From Pseudomonadota bacterium (GTDB lineage Bacteria > Pseudomonadota > Gammaproteobacteria > Xanthomonadales > Rhodanobacteraceae), in NCBI GenBank assembly GCA_025351555.1, contig JANXVS010000283.1, positions 1-9,083 of the forward strand: a stretch of DNA of 9,083 bases, read 5' to 3'. A program made the position numbers and the translations under genes. This document shows positions 1 through 7,900 of the stretch, piece by piece. The notes under the pieces were generated by a model. The model searched no databases, was not told the DNA's origin, and saw only the letters and a list, made by a program, of their open reading frames with translations. The stretch's first letter is position 1, and each line of letters opens with the position of its first letter.

Positions 1-60
1 CCAAAATTGCCCACTCGATTTCCCGAAGAGCCTTATTTTTTAACCACTCGATCACCTATT

Positions 61-72
61 CCGGCGCGCCGG
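61..72. repeat. 12-bp perfect palindrome
   Basis: CCGGCGCGCCGG reads the same on both strands. It lies about 115 bp before the hemerythrin-like gene, in non-coding DNA. GC-only palindromes of this size arise by chance fairly often in high-GC genomes, so an operator role is only a possibility. Confidence 0.35.
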
Positions 73-141
73 CGCGGACAAACTGTGCGGCGAGTCACGT
101 AAGCAAAGGACTGCATGCAATAGCTTGGCGACACCGTTGAA

Positions 142-168
142 CGTATCCGCATGACGCGTGCGGATACG
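142..168 (+). promoter_or_regulatory. Perfect 10-bp inverted repeat in the leader of the hemerythrin-like gene
   Basis: CGTATCCGCA (142-151) is followed by a 7-base spacer and then its exact reverse complement TGCGGATACG (159-168). The repeat ends 6 bases before the ribosome binding site at 175-180. As DNA it could be an operator for a dimeric regulator. As RNA it would form a strong stem just upstream of the translation start and could protect the mRNA or control initiation. No U-run follows, so it is not a classical terminator. The sequence shows the symmetry; the function is inferred. Confidence 0.6.
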
Positions 169-174
169 CCGATA

Positions 175-180
175 AAGGAG
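175..180 (+). promoter_or_regulatory. Ribosome binding site deciding the start at 187
   Basis: AAGGAG lies 6 bases before the ATG at 187. The in-frame ATG at 151 has no such site and sits inside the inverted repeat, so 187 is the better start. Confidence 0.75.
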
Positions 181-186
181 ATCGAA

Positions 187-717
187 ATGTTCAGTCCCAG
201 CAAAGCCAGGCAAGTTCTCGATGAAATATGGAATATCAAATCCGCCGGTGCGGCACTCACCCTGAACACTCCGGTGCACTTCGATCCCTCCCTGGTGCCA
301 CGGTTGGTCGCGCAACATGGCGACTTGAATGCGCGCTTCACCGCGCTCGTTGCTGAACTGGGCAAAGACCGGGAAGCCTCGGAGCGTGCCGCGCGCGATT
401 GCGCGGACCAGTTGCACGAACTGCGTCGTGCCGAAGCGCTGTGGCTGTATCCGGTGATCGCCCGCGGGTTTGCGCCCGATCCCATCGCGCGGCGGCTGGT
501 CTGGCAATCGCGCCTGGTCATGCTGGGCCTCGCACGCCGTGTGCTGCGCCGCTTCGACGAACTGGCGCGGGCCATCCGCAGTGGAACAGAGGTTACCTCA
601 GCCGCTGAGCATGCGACCACGGCGTTGACGGAATATCAGCGGCGCAATGAAGCCGAGATGTATCCGCTGTACAACCTGATGGAACGCCTGTCGTCCGTCA
701 CGGCGCGGGCAGCGTAA
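187..717 (+). CDS. Small helical protein, hemerythrin-like with degenerate metal site
   Basis: This predicted 176-residue soluble protein has no signal peptide or membrane segment and so should be cytoplasmic. Its length and helix pattern suit a four-helix-bundle HHE/hemerythrin-like domain. Helix 1 carries QHGDLNARF (H44). Two later helices end in the acidic-then-Tyr-Pro pattern of the family: RAEALWLYP (E83, Y88, P89) and NEAEMYPL (E155, E157, Y159, P160). The usual iron ligands are mostly missing. When the YP motifs are aligned, the expected histidines fall on L79 and Y150, and the middle helix has Q107/S108 where a histidine-glutamate pair is common. Iron or oxygen binding is therefore doubtful, and the protein may be a divergent or regulatory member. 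The start is set by AAGGAG at 175-180. The gene stands alone, with an inverted repeat before it and a stem-loop after it. It could instead be an unrelated helical bundle. Confidence 0.6.
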   Translation: MFSPSKARQVLDEIWNIKSAGAALTLNTPVHFDPSLVPRLVAQHGDLNARFTALVAELGKDREASERAARDCADQLHELRRAEALWLYPVIARGFAPDPIARRLVWQSRLVMLGLARRVLRRFDELARAIRSGTEVTSAAEHATTALTEYQRRNEAEMYPLYNLMERLSSVTARAA

Positions 718-736
718 GTCGACGCAGATCAACGCT

Positions 737-761
737 GCGGGAGATTCAAGCCTTCTCCCGC
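737..761 (+). terminator. Stem-loop 20 bp after the hemerythrin-like gene
   Basis: GCGGGAGA (737-744) and TCTCCCGC (754-761) are exact reverse complements and form an 8-bp stem with a 9-base loop. The position, just past the stop at 717, suits a transcription terminator or a 3'-end stabiliser. No T-run follows, so intrinsic termination would be weak. Confidence 0.45.
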
Positions 762-1071
762 CGCCGCCGTATCATCATCGATGCAATCTCCCATCGCGGG
801 GCCTGCGAGGTATTGTGTCGCGCTCACAACCGTGAACGGGATGGACGGTAGCACCCGGCGGCCAAACGACGTGCGGGCATCGATCGCTGCCACATTGCGG
901 CGCCGCCATCGGCGCTATGCTTACTTCCACCGCGTCGCGCCCGTTGCACGAGTTGTCAACGGATCGACAGCCACCGCGTTTAGTTTTTGTGTTGGGAAAA
1001 GTCCCCCGCAGGACGGCCATCCGACGACCCGCGAAGGATTGGATTGGCGTACTGTCACGCGCGCTACAATC

Positions 1072-1078
1072 GAGGTGA
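1072..1078 (+). promoter_or_regulatory. Ribosome binding site of the DUF1800 gene
   Basis: GAGGTGA lies 5 bases before the ATG at 1084. This start places a signal peptide at the very N-terminus, which decides against the longer open frame beginning at 781. Confidence 0.65.
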
Positions 1079-1083
1079 AATGC

Positions 1084-2826
1084 ATGCAAGCTTTCGGCAA
1101 GGTAATGGCCGTGATACTGACGGCGACAGTGTTCGCACCAGCCGCCGGCGCAAGCGTACACGATCATCTGTTCGCCAACACCTTTGATATCCCCGCCGAC
1201 GCACCAACCAGTGCCAACGACGCAGCGCGCTTCCTCACCCAGGCCACGTTCGGCCCGACCCAGGCCGACATCACGCATCTGACGGCCGTCGGTTACAACG
1301 AATGGATCGATGAACAACTAGGCAAGCCGGCAACCTTGAGCGAGCCCACGGTCGAAGCCGTGGTCAATGCCCGCACCACCGGTGGCCAGACCGTGGGGCA
1401 ATCGCAACGCCGGCAGCGCTGGTTCTGGCAGGCGGCTTACGCGCCCGATCAATTGCGCCAGCGCATGGCCTGGGCCTTGAGCCAGATCTTCGTCGTCTCC
1501 GATGCCAGCAGCGCGATCAATCAAGACATCGTGCCGATGGCGGCGTATCAGGATCTGCTCGCACGCGATGCGTTCGGCTTCTATCGCAGCCTGCTCGGCG
1601 ACGTGACCTACAACCCGACGATGGGCAGATACCTCAACGCGTTCCGCAACCTCAAGCCGAGTTCGTCCACCAGCCCGGACGAAAACTACGCGCGCGAGGT
1701 GATGCAATTGTTTTCGGTGGGTTTGATTGAACTGAATCTGGATCACTCGCCGATGCTCAACGGCGGCTTGCCGATTCCTACTTACGACCAGACCACGATC
1801 ACGCATACGGCCAAGGTGTTCACCGGCTTTACCTACAGCGATGCCACCACCAATCCGGTGAGGTTCTACAGCGGTGGGCTCAGCTTCGCCACGCAATATG
1901 CGCCGATGGCGTGCTGGGGAACCGAGCTGGTGCCACCGCTCACCATGTCGCAGACGCAACACGATGTTAGCGGTGACGACGGTACCACCGGCACGCCGAA
2001 AACGGTACTTGGCAACCAGAAGATTCCATCCAATCAGACCTGTGCATTGGATCTGAGCGACGAACTGGACATCATCAGCGCGCATCAAAACGTCGCACCG
2101 TTTATTTCGCGCCAGTTGATCCAGCGCTTCGTCACCAGCAATCCGTCGCCGGCCTATATCCAGCGCGTGGCGACCGTATTCGAGAGCGGCACCGGCGATC
2201 TTGGCGATGTGATCAAGGCCATCCTGCTCGACACCGAGGCGCGCACTCCGCCGGTGCTGAACAATGGTGATAGCTACGGCAAACTGCGCGAGCCGATCCT
2301 GCGCCTGACCGCTATGTGGCGCGCGTTCAACGCGCAAGCACCGGTGGCGGATCAGTACGGCGAAATCAAGATGCTCGGCACCACGAACTTCGAGGGTTCC
2401 TACGGACAGGGTCCGCTGGAATCGCCGACGGTGTTCAATTTCTATCTGCCGGATTATCAACAGCCCGGAACATTCGCCACCAACAATCTGTATTCGCCGG
2501 AGTTGCAGATCACCAACGAGTCGACCACATATACGACGGCCAACAGTTACTACAGCTTTACTTCGAACGCGTATCTGGGCATGCCCACGCCACCGACCGA
2601 CCGGCCGCTGATTGATCTGTCGGCGTTGACGGTCTACGCCAGCAACCCAGCCGCGCTGATCGCGACGATCAATGCCGATATGCTCTACGGCAGCATGTCA
2701 TCGACGATGCAATCTTCCTTGATCGGCATGATCCAGTTTGGACTGAACGGAGCCACGCCCGCCGAGAAGGCTTGGTCGGCGATTTACGTGACCCTGCTCT
2801 CACCCGAATACACGACCCAGCGCTGA
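1084..2826 (+). CDS. Exported DUF1800 family protein
   Basis: This predicted 580-residue protein belongs to the DUF1800 family, whose biochemical function is not established. Residues 1-23 form a Sec signal peptide with a hydrophobic core and likely cleavage after A-G-A (21-23), so it acts in the periplasm or outside. Family landmarks in order are ARFLTQATFGP (48-58), with NEWIDEQL soon after; ENYAREVMQLFSVGLIE (200-216); the FTGFTY turn; SNPSPAYIQRV (from about 352); GKLREPILRL (around 400); and ESPTVFNFYLPDY (446-458). It ends with the typical LLSPEY tail. Just after the signal peptide is an odd box, D27-H-L-F-A-N-T-F-D-I36, similar to the C-terminus of the cytochrome encoded downstream. 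The gene leads a tight operon, and its stop is 11 bp before the DUF1501 start. DUF1800 and DUF1501 genes are commonly paired, which supports both calls. The start at 1084 rests on GAGGTGA and the signal peptide. Confidence 0.9.
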   Translation: MQAFGKVMAVILTATVFAPAAGASVHDHLFANTFDIPADAPTSANDAARFLTQATFGPTQADITHLTAVGYNEWIDEQLGKPATLSEPTVEAVVNARTTGGQTVGQSQRRQRWFWQAAYAPDQLRQRMAWALSQIFVVSDASSAINQDIVPMAAYQDLLARDAFGFYRSLLGDVTYNPTMGRYLNAFRNLKPSSSTSPDENYAREVMQLFSVGLIELNLDHSPMLNGGLPIPTYDQTTITHTAKVFTGFTYSDATTNPVRFYSGGLSFATQYAPMACWGTELVPPLTMSQTQHDVSGDDGTTGTPKTVLGNQKIPSNQTCALDLSDELDIISAHQNVAPFISRQLIQRFVTSNPSPAYIQRVATVFESGTGDLGDVIKAILLDTEARTPPVLNNGDSYGKLREPILRLTAMWRAFNAQAPVADQYGEIKMLGTTNFEGSYGQGPLESPTVFNFYLPDYQQPGTFATNNLYSPELQITNESTTYTTANSYYSFTSNAYLGMPTPPTDRPLIDLSALTVYASNPAALIATINADMLYGSMSSTMQSSLIGMIQFGLNGATPAEKAWSAIYVTLLSPEYTTQR

Positions 2827-2837
2827 AGGATACGACC

Positions 2838-4337
2838 ATGAGCCACAATCGCAATTCCCGTCGGCAATTCCTGCGCAATCTCACCTGTCTGGCCGCCAGC
2901 GGCAGCGCCGCGGCTTTCATCCCGCAACTGCGCATGATGGCCACCGCCCTGGCGGGCACCTCATCGCTCGCCGGCTACAAGGCACTGGTGTGCGTCTACT
3001 TGGCCGGTGGCAACGACGCCTGGAACATGCTGGTGCCGCATGACGGCAGCCGCTACAGCACTTACTCGACGTCGCGCGGCGGTGTATACAATGCTGCATC
3101 GAACCCGGGCGGCCTGGCCCTGGCCAATCCCGCCACAGGCAACGCCCAGATCATCACCGATGGCAACGACGGCAACGGGGCGACCAACCAGTACTTCCTG
3201 CATCCGAGTCTGACGAACCTGGCGAGCATCTACAACCAGCAGAAACTGGCCTTGCTCGTCAACGCCGGCACCCTGGTCGCGCCGATCAACATGGCCGACT
3301 ACAACGCCAGCGCAGCGAATCGGCCGCCGCAACTTTTTTCGCATGCAGACCAGGAAAATCTCTGGCATCAGGCCAATACCACGGCCAATTCGAGCCTGGG
3401 CTGGGGCGGGCAATGCGCCGACAATCTATTGACGAATGGCGCCAACACTCAACCAATCGGCCAGCCCAATCTTTCGCTGTGCGTTTCGATTGCTGGCGCC
3501 AACCGCTTCGAGGTCGGCTCATCGGTAGTGCCGTATCAAATTTCATCGAGTGGGCTGACGGCGCTCAAAGGCGTGTGCAATCCCACATGCAATATGGGTG
3601 CGAACAACGCCAACGCCCGCGACGCCGCACTCAACGCCCTGCTGGCCGATACCTACGCCAACGATTTTGCCGGCGAGTATAAAAATGTATTCCAGCGCGG
3701 ACGCGACCTGTACGGCCTGCTGAATACGGGCTTGACAGGCACGACGCTGACTACTGCCTTCCCGGGCACCAGCCTGGGCGCGCAACTGCAAATGGTCGCG
3801 AAGATGATCAAACTGTCGAAGGCGCGGGGTTATGCGTCGCGTCAGATCTACTACGTGCGTTTTGGCGGTTTCGATCTGCATTCCGGAATGTTCAGCGCCA
3901 ATGGCTCGCCCAACGATCACGCCGGCTTGCTTACCCAGGTCGATCAGGCGCTCAATGCGTTCTGGAATTGCATGGGCCCGACCGACGTCAATGCGCAGAG
4001 CGAAGTGACGGCGTTCACCGCTTCAGAGTTTGCGCGCACGTTGCAATCCAATGGCGCCGGTTCCGATCATGCCTGGGGCGGCGTGCAGATGGCGATGGGC
4101 GGCGCGGTTCACGGCGGCAAGCTGTACAGCAATGGTCTCGGCAAGATCAGTGGTTTCCCGGATCAGGCGTTCAACGATGGCGTGATGACGTTCTCGCGCG
4201 GGCAATGCATTCCCGGCATCAGCGTCGACCAATACGCGGCCACGCTGGCGCAGTGGATGGATGTGAGCCCTGGCAATATCAGCACGATCTTCCCGAATCT
4301 CGGGAATTTCGGTACCAGCAATCTCGGCTTCGTCTGA
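2838..4337 (+). CDS. Tat-exported DUF1501 family protein
   Basis: This predicted 499-residue protein is of the DUF1501 family, which is related to the alkaline phosphatase/sulfatase superfamily but has no settled reaction. The N-terminus carries a clear twin-arginine signal, S-R-R-Q-F-L-R (7-13), followed by an Ala-rich hydrophobic stretch, so it is probably exported folded. Landmarks are YKALVCVYLAGGNDAWNMLVP (47-67), FGGFDLHSG (342-350), SEFARTL (396-402) and NGAGSDHAWGG (405-415), followed by MGGAVHGGKLY. The conserved D60, D346, H348, D410 and H411 sit where metal ligands would be expected in the superfamily; this role is inferred. AAGGA at 2826-2830 lies 7 bases before the ATG and overlaps the end of the DUF1800 gene, which implies coupled translation. 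The next gene starts 10 bp after the stop. Open frame also exists upstream to 2772, but it lies inside the DUF1800 gene and would bury the Tat signal. Confidence 0.92.
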   Translation: MSHNRNSRRQFLRNLTCLAASGSAAAFIPQLRMMATALAGTSSLAGYKALVCVYLAGGNDAWNMLVPHDGSRYSTYSTSRGGVYNAASNPGGLALANPATGNAQIITDGNDGNGATNQYFLHPSLTNLASIYNQQKLALLVNAGTLVAPINMADYNASAANRPPQLFSHADQENLWHQANTTANSSLGWGGQCADNLLTNGANTQPIGQPNLSLCVSIAGANRFEVGSSVVPYQISSSGLTALKGVCNPTCNMGANNANARDAALNALLADTYANDFAGEYKNVFQRGRDLYGLLNTGLTGTTLTTAFPGTSLGAQLQMVAKMIKLSKARGYASRQIYYVRFGGFDLHSGMFSANGSPNDHAGLLTQVDQALNAFWNCMGPTDVNAQSEVTAFTASEFARTLQSNGAGSDHAWGGVQMAMGGAVHGGKLYSNGLGKISGFPDQAFNDGVMTFSRGQCIPGISVDQYAATLAQWMDVSPGNISTIFPNLGNFGTSNLGFV

Positions 4338-4347
4338 AGGCGCCGGC

Positions 4348-4905
4348 ATGGATGTCACCCCGCAGCGGCGCTTGCGCGGCTGGTCATTCGCGATCGTCGC
4401 GGCTGCCAGCGCCGTGGCGGCCGCCTCCGTCTCGTCGCCGGTCAACAGCGTCACGCCCAGCGGCTGCACCAGCATCCAGGATCAGCCGCCGATCTACAGC
4501 GGCATCCAATATGGCGCCGCGATCCAGGGTCTGCTCGACAATTTCCTGACCAACGGCGGCACGGCGGGCTGTGTCGATTGCCATACTCACCCAGCGTCGA
4601 GCGCATCGGGTCATCTGGATCTGACCGATGGCGTTTCCTGGGCGCATCTGATCAATGTGCGTAGTTACGACGACCTCAGTCTAATTTACGTGGTGCCCAA
4701 TCACCCTGAGCAAAGCCTGCTGTTCCAGAAGATCAATTGTGATACCCCGGGCGTAGGTGCACGCATGCCCTATATGTTTTCGCCCGGAACGCTCGGCCCC
4801 GACCAGCAAGCCCTGATCTACGACTGGATCGCCGAAGGTGCGCCGGTCGGCATTACCGATGGCGTCTTCCGCAACGGGTTTGATATTCGCGGGTTCAATC
4901 AGTAG
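4348..4905 (+). CDS. Small exported mono-heme c-type cytochrome (Planctomycete cytochrome C-like)
   Basis: This predicted 185-residue protein has an N-terminal signal sequence (RRLRGW, then an Ala/Val-rich core to about residue 26). One heme-attachment motif is present, C75-V-D-C-H79. A plausible sixth ligand is M140 in GARMPY, and the late helix GPDQQALIYDWIAEGAP (150-166) is typical of PSCyt1-like domains. HPEQSLLFQKI (119-129) matches the usual segment before the Met loop. C40 and C131 lie outside the heme motif and could form a disulfide. The protein ends D-G-V-F-R-N-G-F-D-I (171-180) plus five residues, an ending resembling a box near the mature N-terminus of the DUF1800 protein. The probable role is electron transfer for, or with, the two exported partners encoded just upstream. 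GAAGG lies 7 bases before the ATG, and the gap to the DUF1501 stop is 10 bp. It is the last gene of the operon. Confidence 0.85.
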   Translation: MDVTPQRRLRGWSFAIVAAASAVAAASVSSPVNSVTPSGCTSIQDQPPIYSGIQYGAAIQGLLDNFLTNGGTAGCVDCHTHPASSASGHLDLTDGVSWAHLINVRSYDDLSLIYVVPNHPEQSLLFQKINCDTPGVGARMPYMFSPGTLGPDQQALIYDWIAEGAPVGITDGVFRNGFDIRGFNQ

Positions 4906-4924
4906 CGGATCGGTTGAAACCCGC
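4889..4924. terminator. Hairpin in the convergent junction, overlapping the cytochrome 3' end
   Basis: GCGGGTTCAA (4889-4898) pairs with TTGAAACCCGC (4914-4924), giving a 10-bp stem with one bulged base and a 15-base loop. The 5' arm encodes the last residues of the cytochrome and the loop holds its stop codon. The two convergent genes end only 27 bp apart, so one stem could serve both strands as a bidirectional terminator. No T-run is evident on either side. Confidence 0.4.
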
Positions 4925-4932
4925 AAGCCGGA

Positions 4933-7900
4933 TCATGGTAAATCTTTGGACTCCGGCGCCTGATCGAGATTGATCCGATCCGCTGTCGGCACCGCAATCT
5001 GCGTCAGCCCCGCTGCCTTGAGTTGCACGTTGAACTCCGCCAGATCGGCGCCCTGCACGCGTTCCCACAAGGCTACGCCGCGATCGAGGCGCGCGTTGGT
5101 CGCAGCGAGCAGGTCGCGCTGCGGCCGCGTCGGTGCACGATCGCTGCCTTCGATATCGGTCGCGATGCTGGACAGCACGCCGCCGACCGCGTCGAAACTT
5201 TCGCTGTTGTCGTTGTCACCTGAACGCAAAGGCTCGCTCGCAAGCTTGAACTTCTCGATGTCCGCCAGCAGCGCCTTGTCCGGTTTCTGTTTCTCGATTT
5301 TCTCGATCTGCGCGTCGATGGCATGCAGTTGGCCGTAGCCGATGTAGTCGCGTTCAAGTGCCTTGTCGATCTCCTGCGCAAAGGCCATCGCCGCGTGCAG
5401 TGCCGCGTCGTCCATTGCCGTGCGCGGGTCGGCGACCACCTTCAGCGCTGCGCGTTCTTGCTTGCCATCCACGTTAAGCACGACCTCGTACTCGCCGGGC
5501 GGCACCAGCAAGCCTTCCGGCACGATGGGCGTGCCTTCATCGAACACCGCGCCGATGCTGAAGTCGGAATGCACCGCACGCGGCCGCGGCGTGCGCAGAT
5601 TCCATGTGAAGCGATGCGCACCGGCGGCGATCGACAGTTGCGCCGGTTTCGTGATCCAGGATTCGGTGAAGTAACGCTCGGCATCAGGGGTTTGTTCCGG
5701 CACGTCGCTGGCGAAATGCCGCACGAGCTTGCCGGCCGCATCGTGGATGTCGAGGGAAACTTTTTGCGCATTGTGCACAAGCCGATAGTCGATGGTCGCG
5801 CCAGTCGCCGGATTCTGGCCGAGCGCGGTGTCGGCAGGTGGCGGCGTGTCCTTGTTCTGGCTGCCACGAACGCGCAGCGCATCCGCAGGCTGGAACAGCG
5901 TCGTCGCGGATGCCGCTAAACGCTCTCTCTGCCGCAGCGGCGAGACATTGTCCAGCACCCAGATTGCGCGTCCCTGGGTCGCAGCAATCAGGTCGTCGCC
6001 GTGCACCAGCAGGTCGCGCACCCAGGCCGTTGGCAGGTTGCGCTGCAGCGACCGCCAATGCGCGCCATCATCGAACGAAACGAACACGCCCGCATCCGTG
6101 CCGGCGTATAACAATCCACTTTTTACGGGATCGGCACGCACCACGCCGACGAAGCTCGTCTTGGGCAATCCCGTGTCGATCTCATCCCAGGTCTTGCCGT
6201 AGTCGTGCGTGCGCAAGACACGCGGGCGGAAATCGTCCTGGCGATGATTGTCGATCGCCGCATAGGCTGTCCCCGGCGTGGTCGCGGAGATGTCGATCGT
6301 CGCCACTTTCGCCCAGGCCGGAATCAGGTTCGATGGCGTCACATTGTCCCAATGCTTGCCGCCATCGCGCGTGCGCTGGATCAGGCCGTCGTCGGTGCCG
6401 ATCCAGATTTCGTCGTTGTCACGCGGCGACAGGCCGATCGTATAGATCACGCCGTAGCCACACTCGCGTGCGGTCGCAGGTGCCAGATTGCCCGCACAGT
6501 TCTTTGCATCGGTTCTACTTGCATCAGCTGATTTTGCCGACAGGTCAGGGCTGATCGTTTCCCACGATTGGCCCTTGTCCAGCGAACGGAACAGCACCTG
6601 CGCACCTTGATAAAGTGGAAAAGGCGACTTTTGCGACGCCGCGATCGGCGTGATCCAGGTATAGCGGTATTTGACCGTGGTCGGCCGTTCGCCGTAACTC
6701 GACACCGGCCACGGCGAGATGTTCTGCACTTCGCCAGTACGCGCATCCCAGCGTGACAAGCGGCCGCCGAGGCCGGAACCGTAGACGATGTTCGGGTCCT
6801 GCGGATCAGGCACATCGTAGTCGCGTTCGTCGCCGCCGACCGGATGCCAGTCACGGAAACTCAGTGCACCGTAGTCGCTGCGGCTGGCCACACCCACCGT
6901 GCCGGAATCCTGCTGACCGGAGTACACCCAATACGGAAAACGGTTGTCGGCGGCCAGGTGATAAAACTGTCCGGTCGGCTGGTTGTACCAGTCGCTCCAG
7001 TGCGCGCCGCCATCAACGCTGACCACGGTGCCCTGATCGCTCGCGGTGACCAGATGATCCGTGTGCTTGGGGTTGATCCACACATAGTGGTAATCGTCGC
7101 CGCCCGGCGCGCCCTTGAAGATAGTCCAGTGTTCTCCGCCATCGTCGGAGCGGCGGATCGACTGCCCGGTTGCGTAAATGCGGTCGCGATCGACCGGATC
7201 GGTGGTGAGGCGGCTGAAATAGTCGTTGCCCAGCCAGCTCTCGTGACTGACCTGGCGCCAGTTGCTACCGCCGTCGTCGGAACGGTACAGGCCGCTGTCG
7301 TTCTTGGATGCCGCGTGCGGAACATTGCCACTGTGCGGCGCGGCGTTGATCACCGCATAGACGCGACCGCCGCCGGCCGTGGCCAGACCAATGCGACCGA
7401 GCGTCGATGTCGGCCAGCCATTGCCGCCAAGACGCGTCCAGCTTTTGCCGGCGTCTGTGGATTTGTATACACCGCTGCCCGGCCCCGCGTTCGGCTGGAA
7501 ATACGACAGCCACGGATAGTTGCGCACCTGCCATGCGGCCGCATAGATGATTTCCGGATTGGCCGGATCGGCAGCCAGATCGACCACGCCGGTATCGGCG
7601 TCGACGAACAGGGTCTGCTGCCAGGTCTTGCCGCCGTCGCTGGAGCGGAATACGCCGCGTTCCTTGTTCGGCCCGAAGTAATGGCCCAGCGCACCGACCA
7701 GCAGTGTGTCGGAATGGTGCGGATCGACCAGGATCGCGCCAATATGGCGTGTCGCGGCCAGGCCCGCGGAAATCCAGGTCGTGCCACCGTCGCTGGATTT
7801 GTATACACCACTTCCCGCATGCACGTCATAACGCGCGGCCACTTCGCCGGTGCCGACATAAATCACCTTCGGGTCCGATGGCGCTATCGCCAACGCGCCG

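Larger units (their letters stand above)
718..1083. other. Intergenic gap of 366 bp without a supported gene
   Basis: Apart from the stem-loop at 737-761, I see no RNA gene or convincing ORF here. The frame of the downstream DUF1800 gene stays open back to 781, but that stretch would place about 100 arginine-rich residues before a good signal peptide and has no ribosome binding site. The promoter of the DUF1800 operon should lie here. No hexamer pair is strong enough to call. Confidence 0.5.

Noticed and set aside
151..186. Earlier in-frame ATG for the hemerythrin-like gene
   Set aside because: It lies inside the inverted repeat and has no Shine-Dalgarno. AAGGAG serves the ATG at 187.
994..1005. 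GGGA-AAAG-TCCC mini-hairpin near a T-run
   Set aside because: The stem is only 4 bp, and the T-run lies before it on the plus strand, the wrong side for a terminator. On the minus strand no T-run follows.
1039..1070. TACAAT (1065-1070) with TTGGAT or TTGGCG as a promoter of the operon
   Set aside because: The spacers are 20 and 15 bp, and the implied transcription start near 1077 would cut off the ribosome binding site.
781..1083. Upstream extension of the DUF1800 reading frame
   Set aside because: It would add 101 Arg-rich residues before a good signal peptide, has no ribosome binding site, and does not resemble the family. The ATG at 1084 has GAGGTGA in front.
1318..2460. 380-residue open frame antisense to the DUF1800 gene
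   Set aside because: It is the mirror of a well-supported family gene, with a composition typical of antisense frames.
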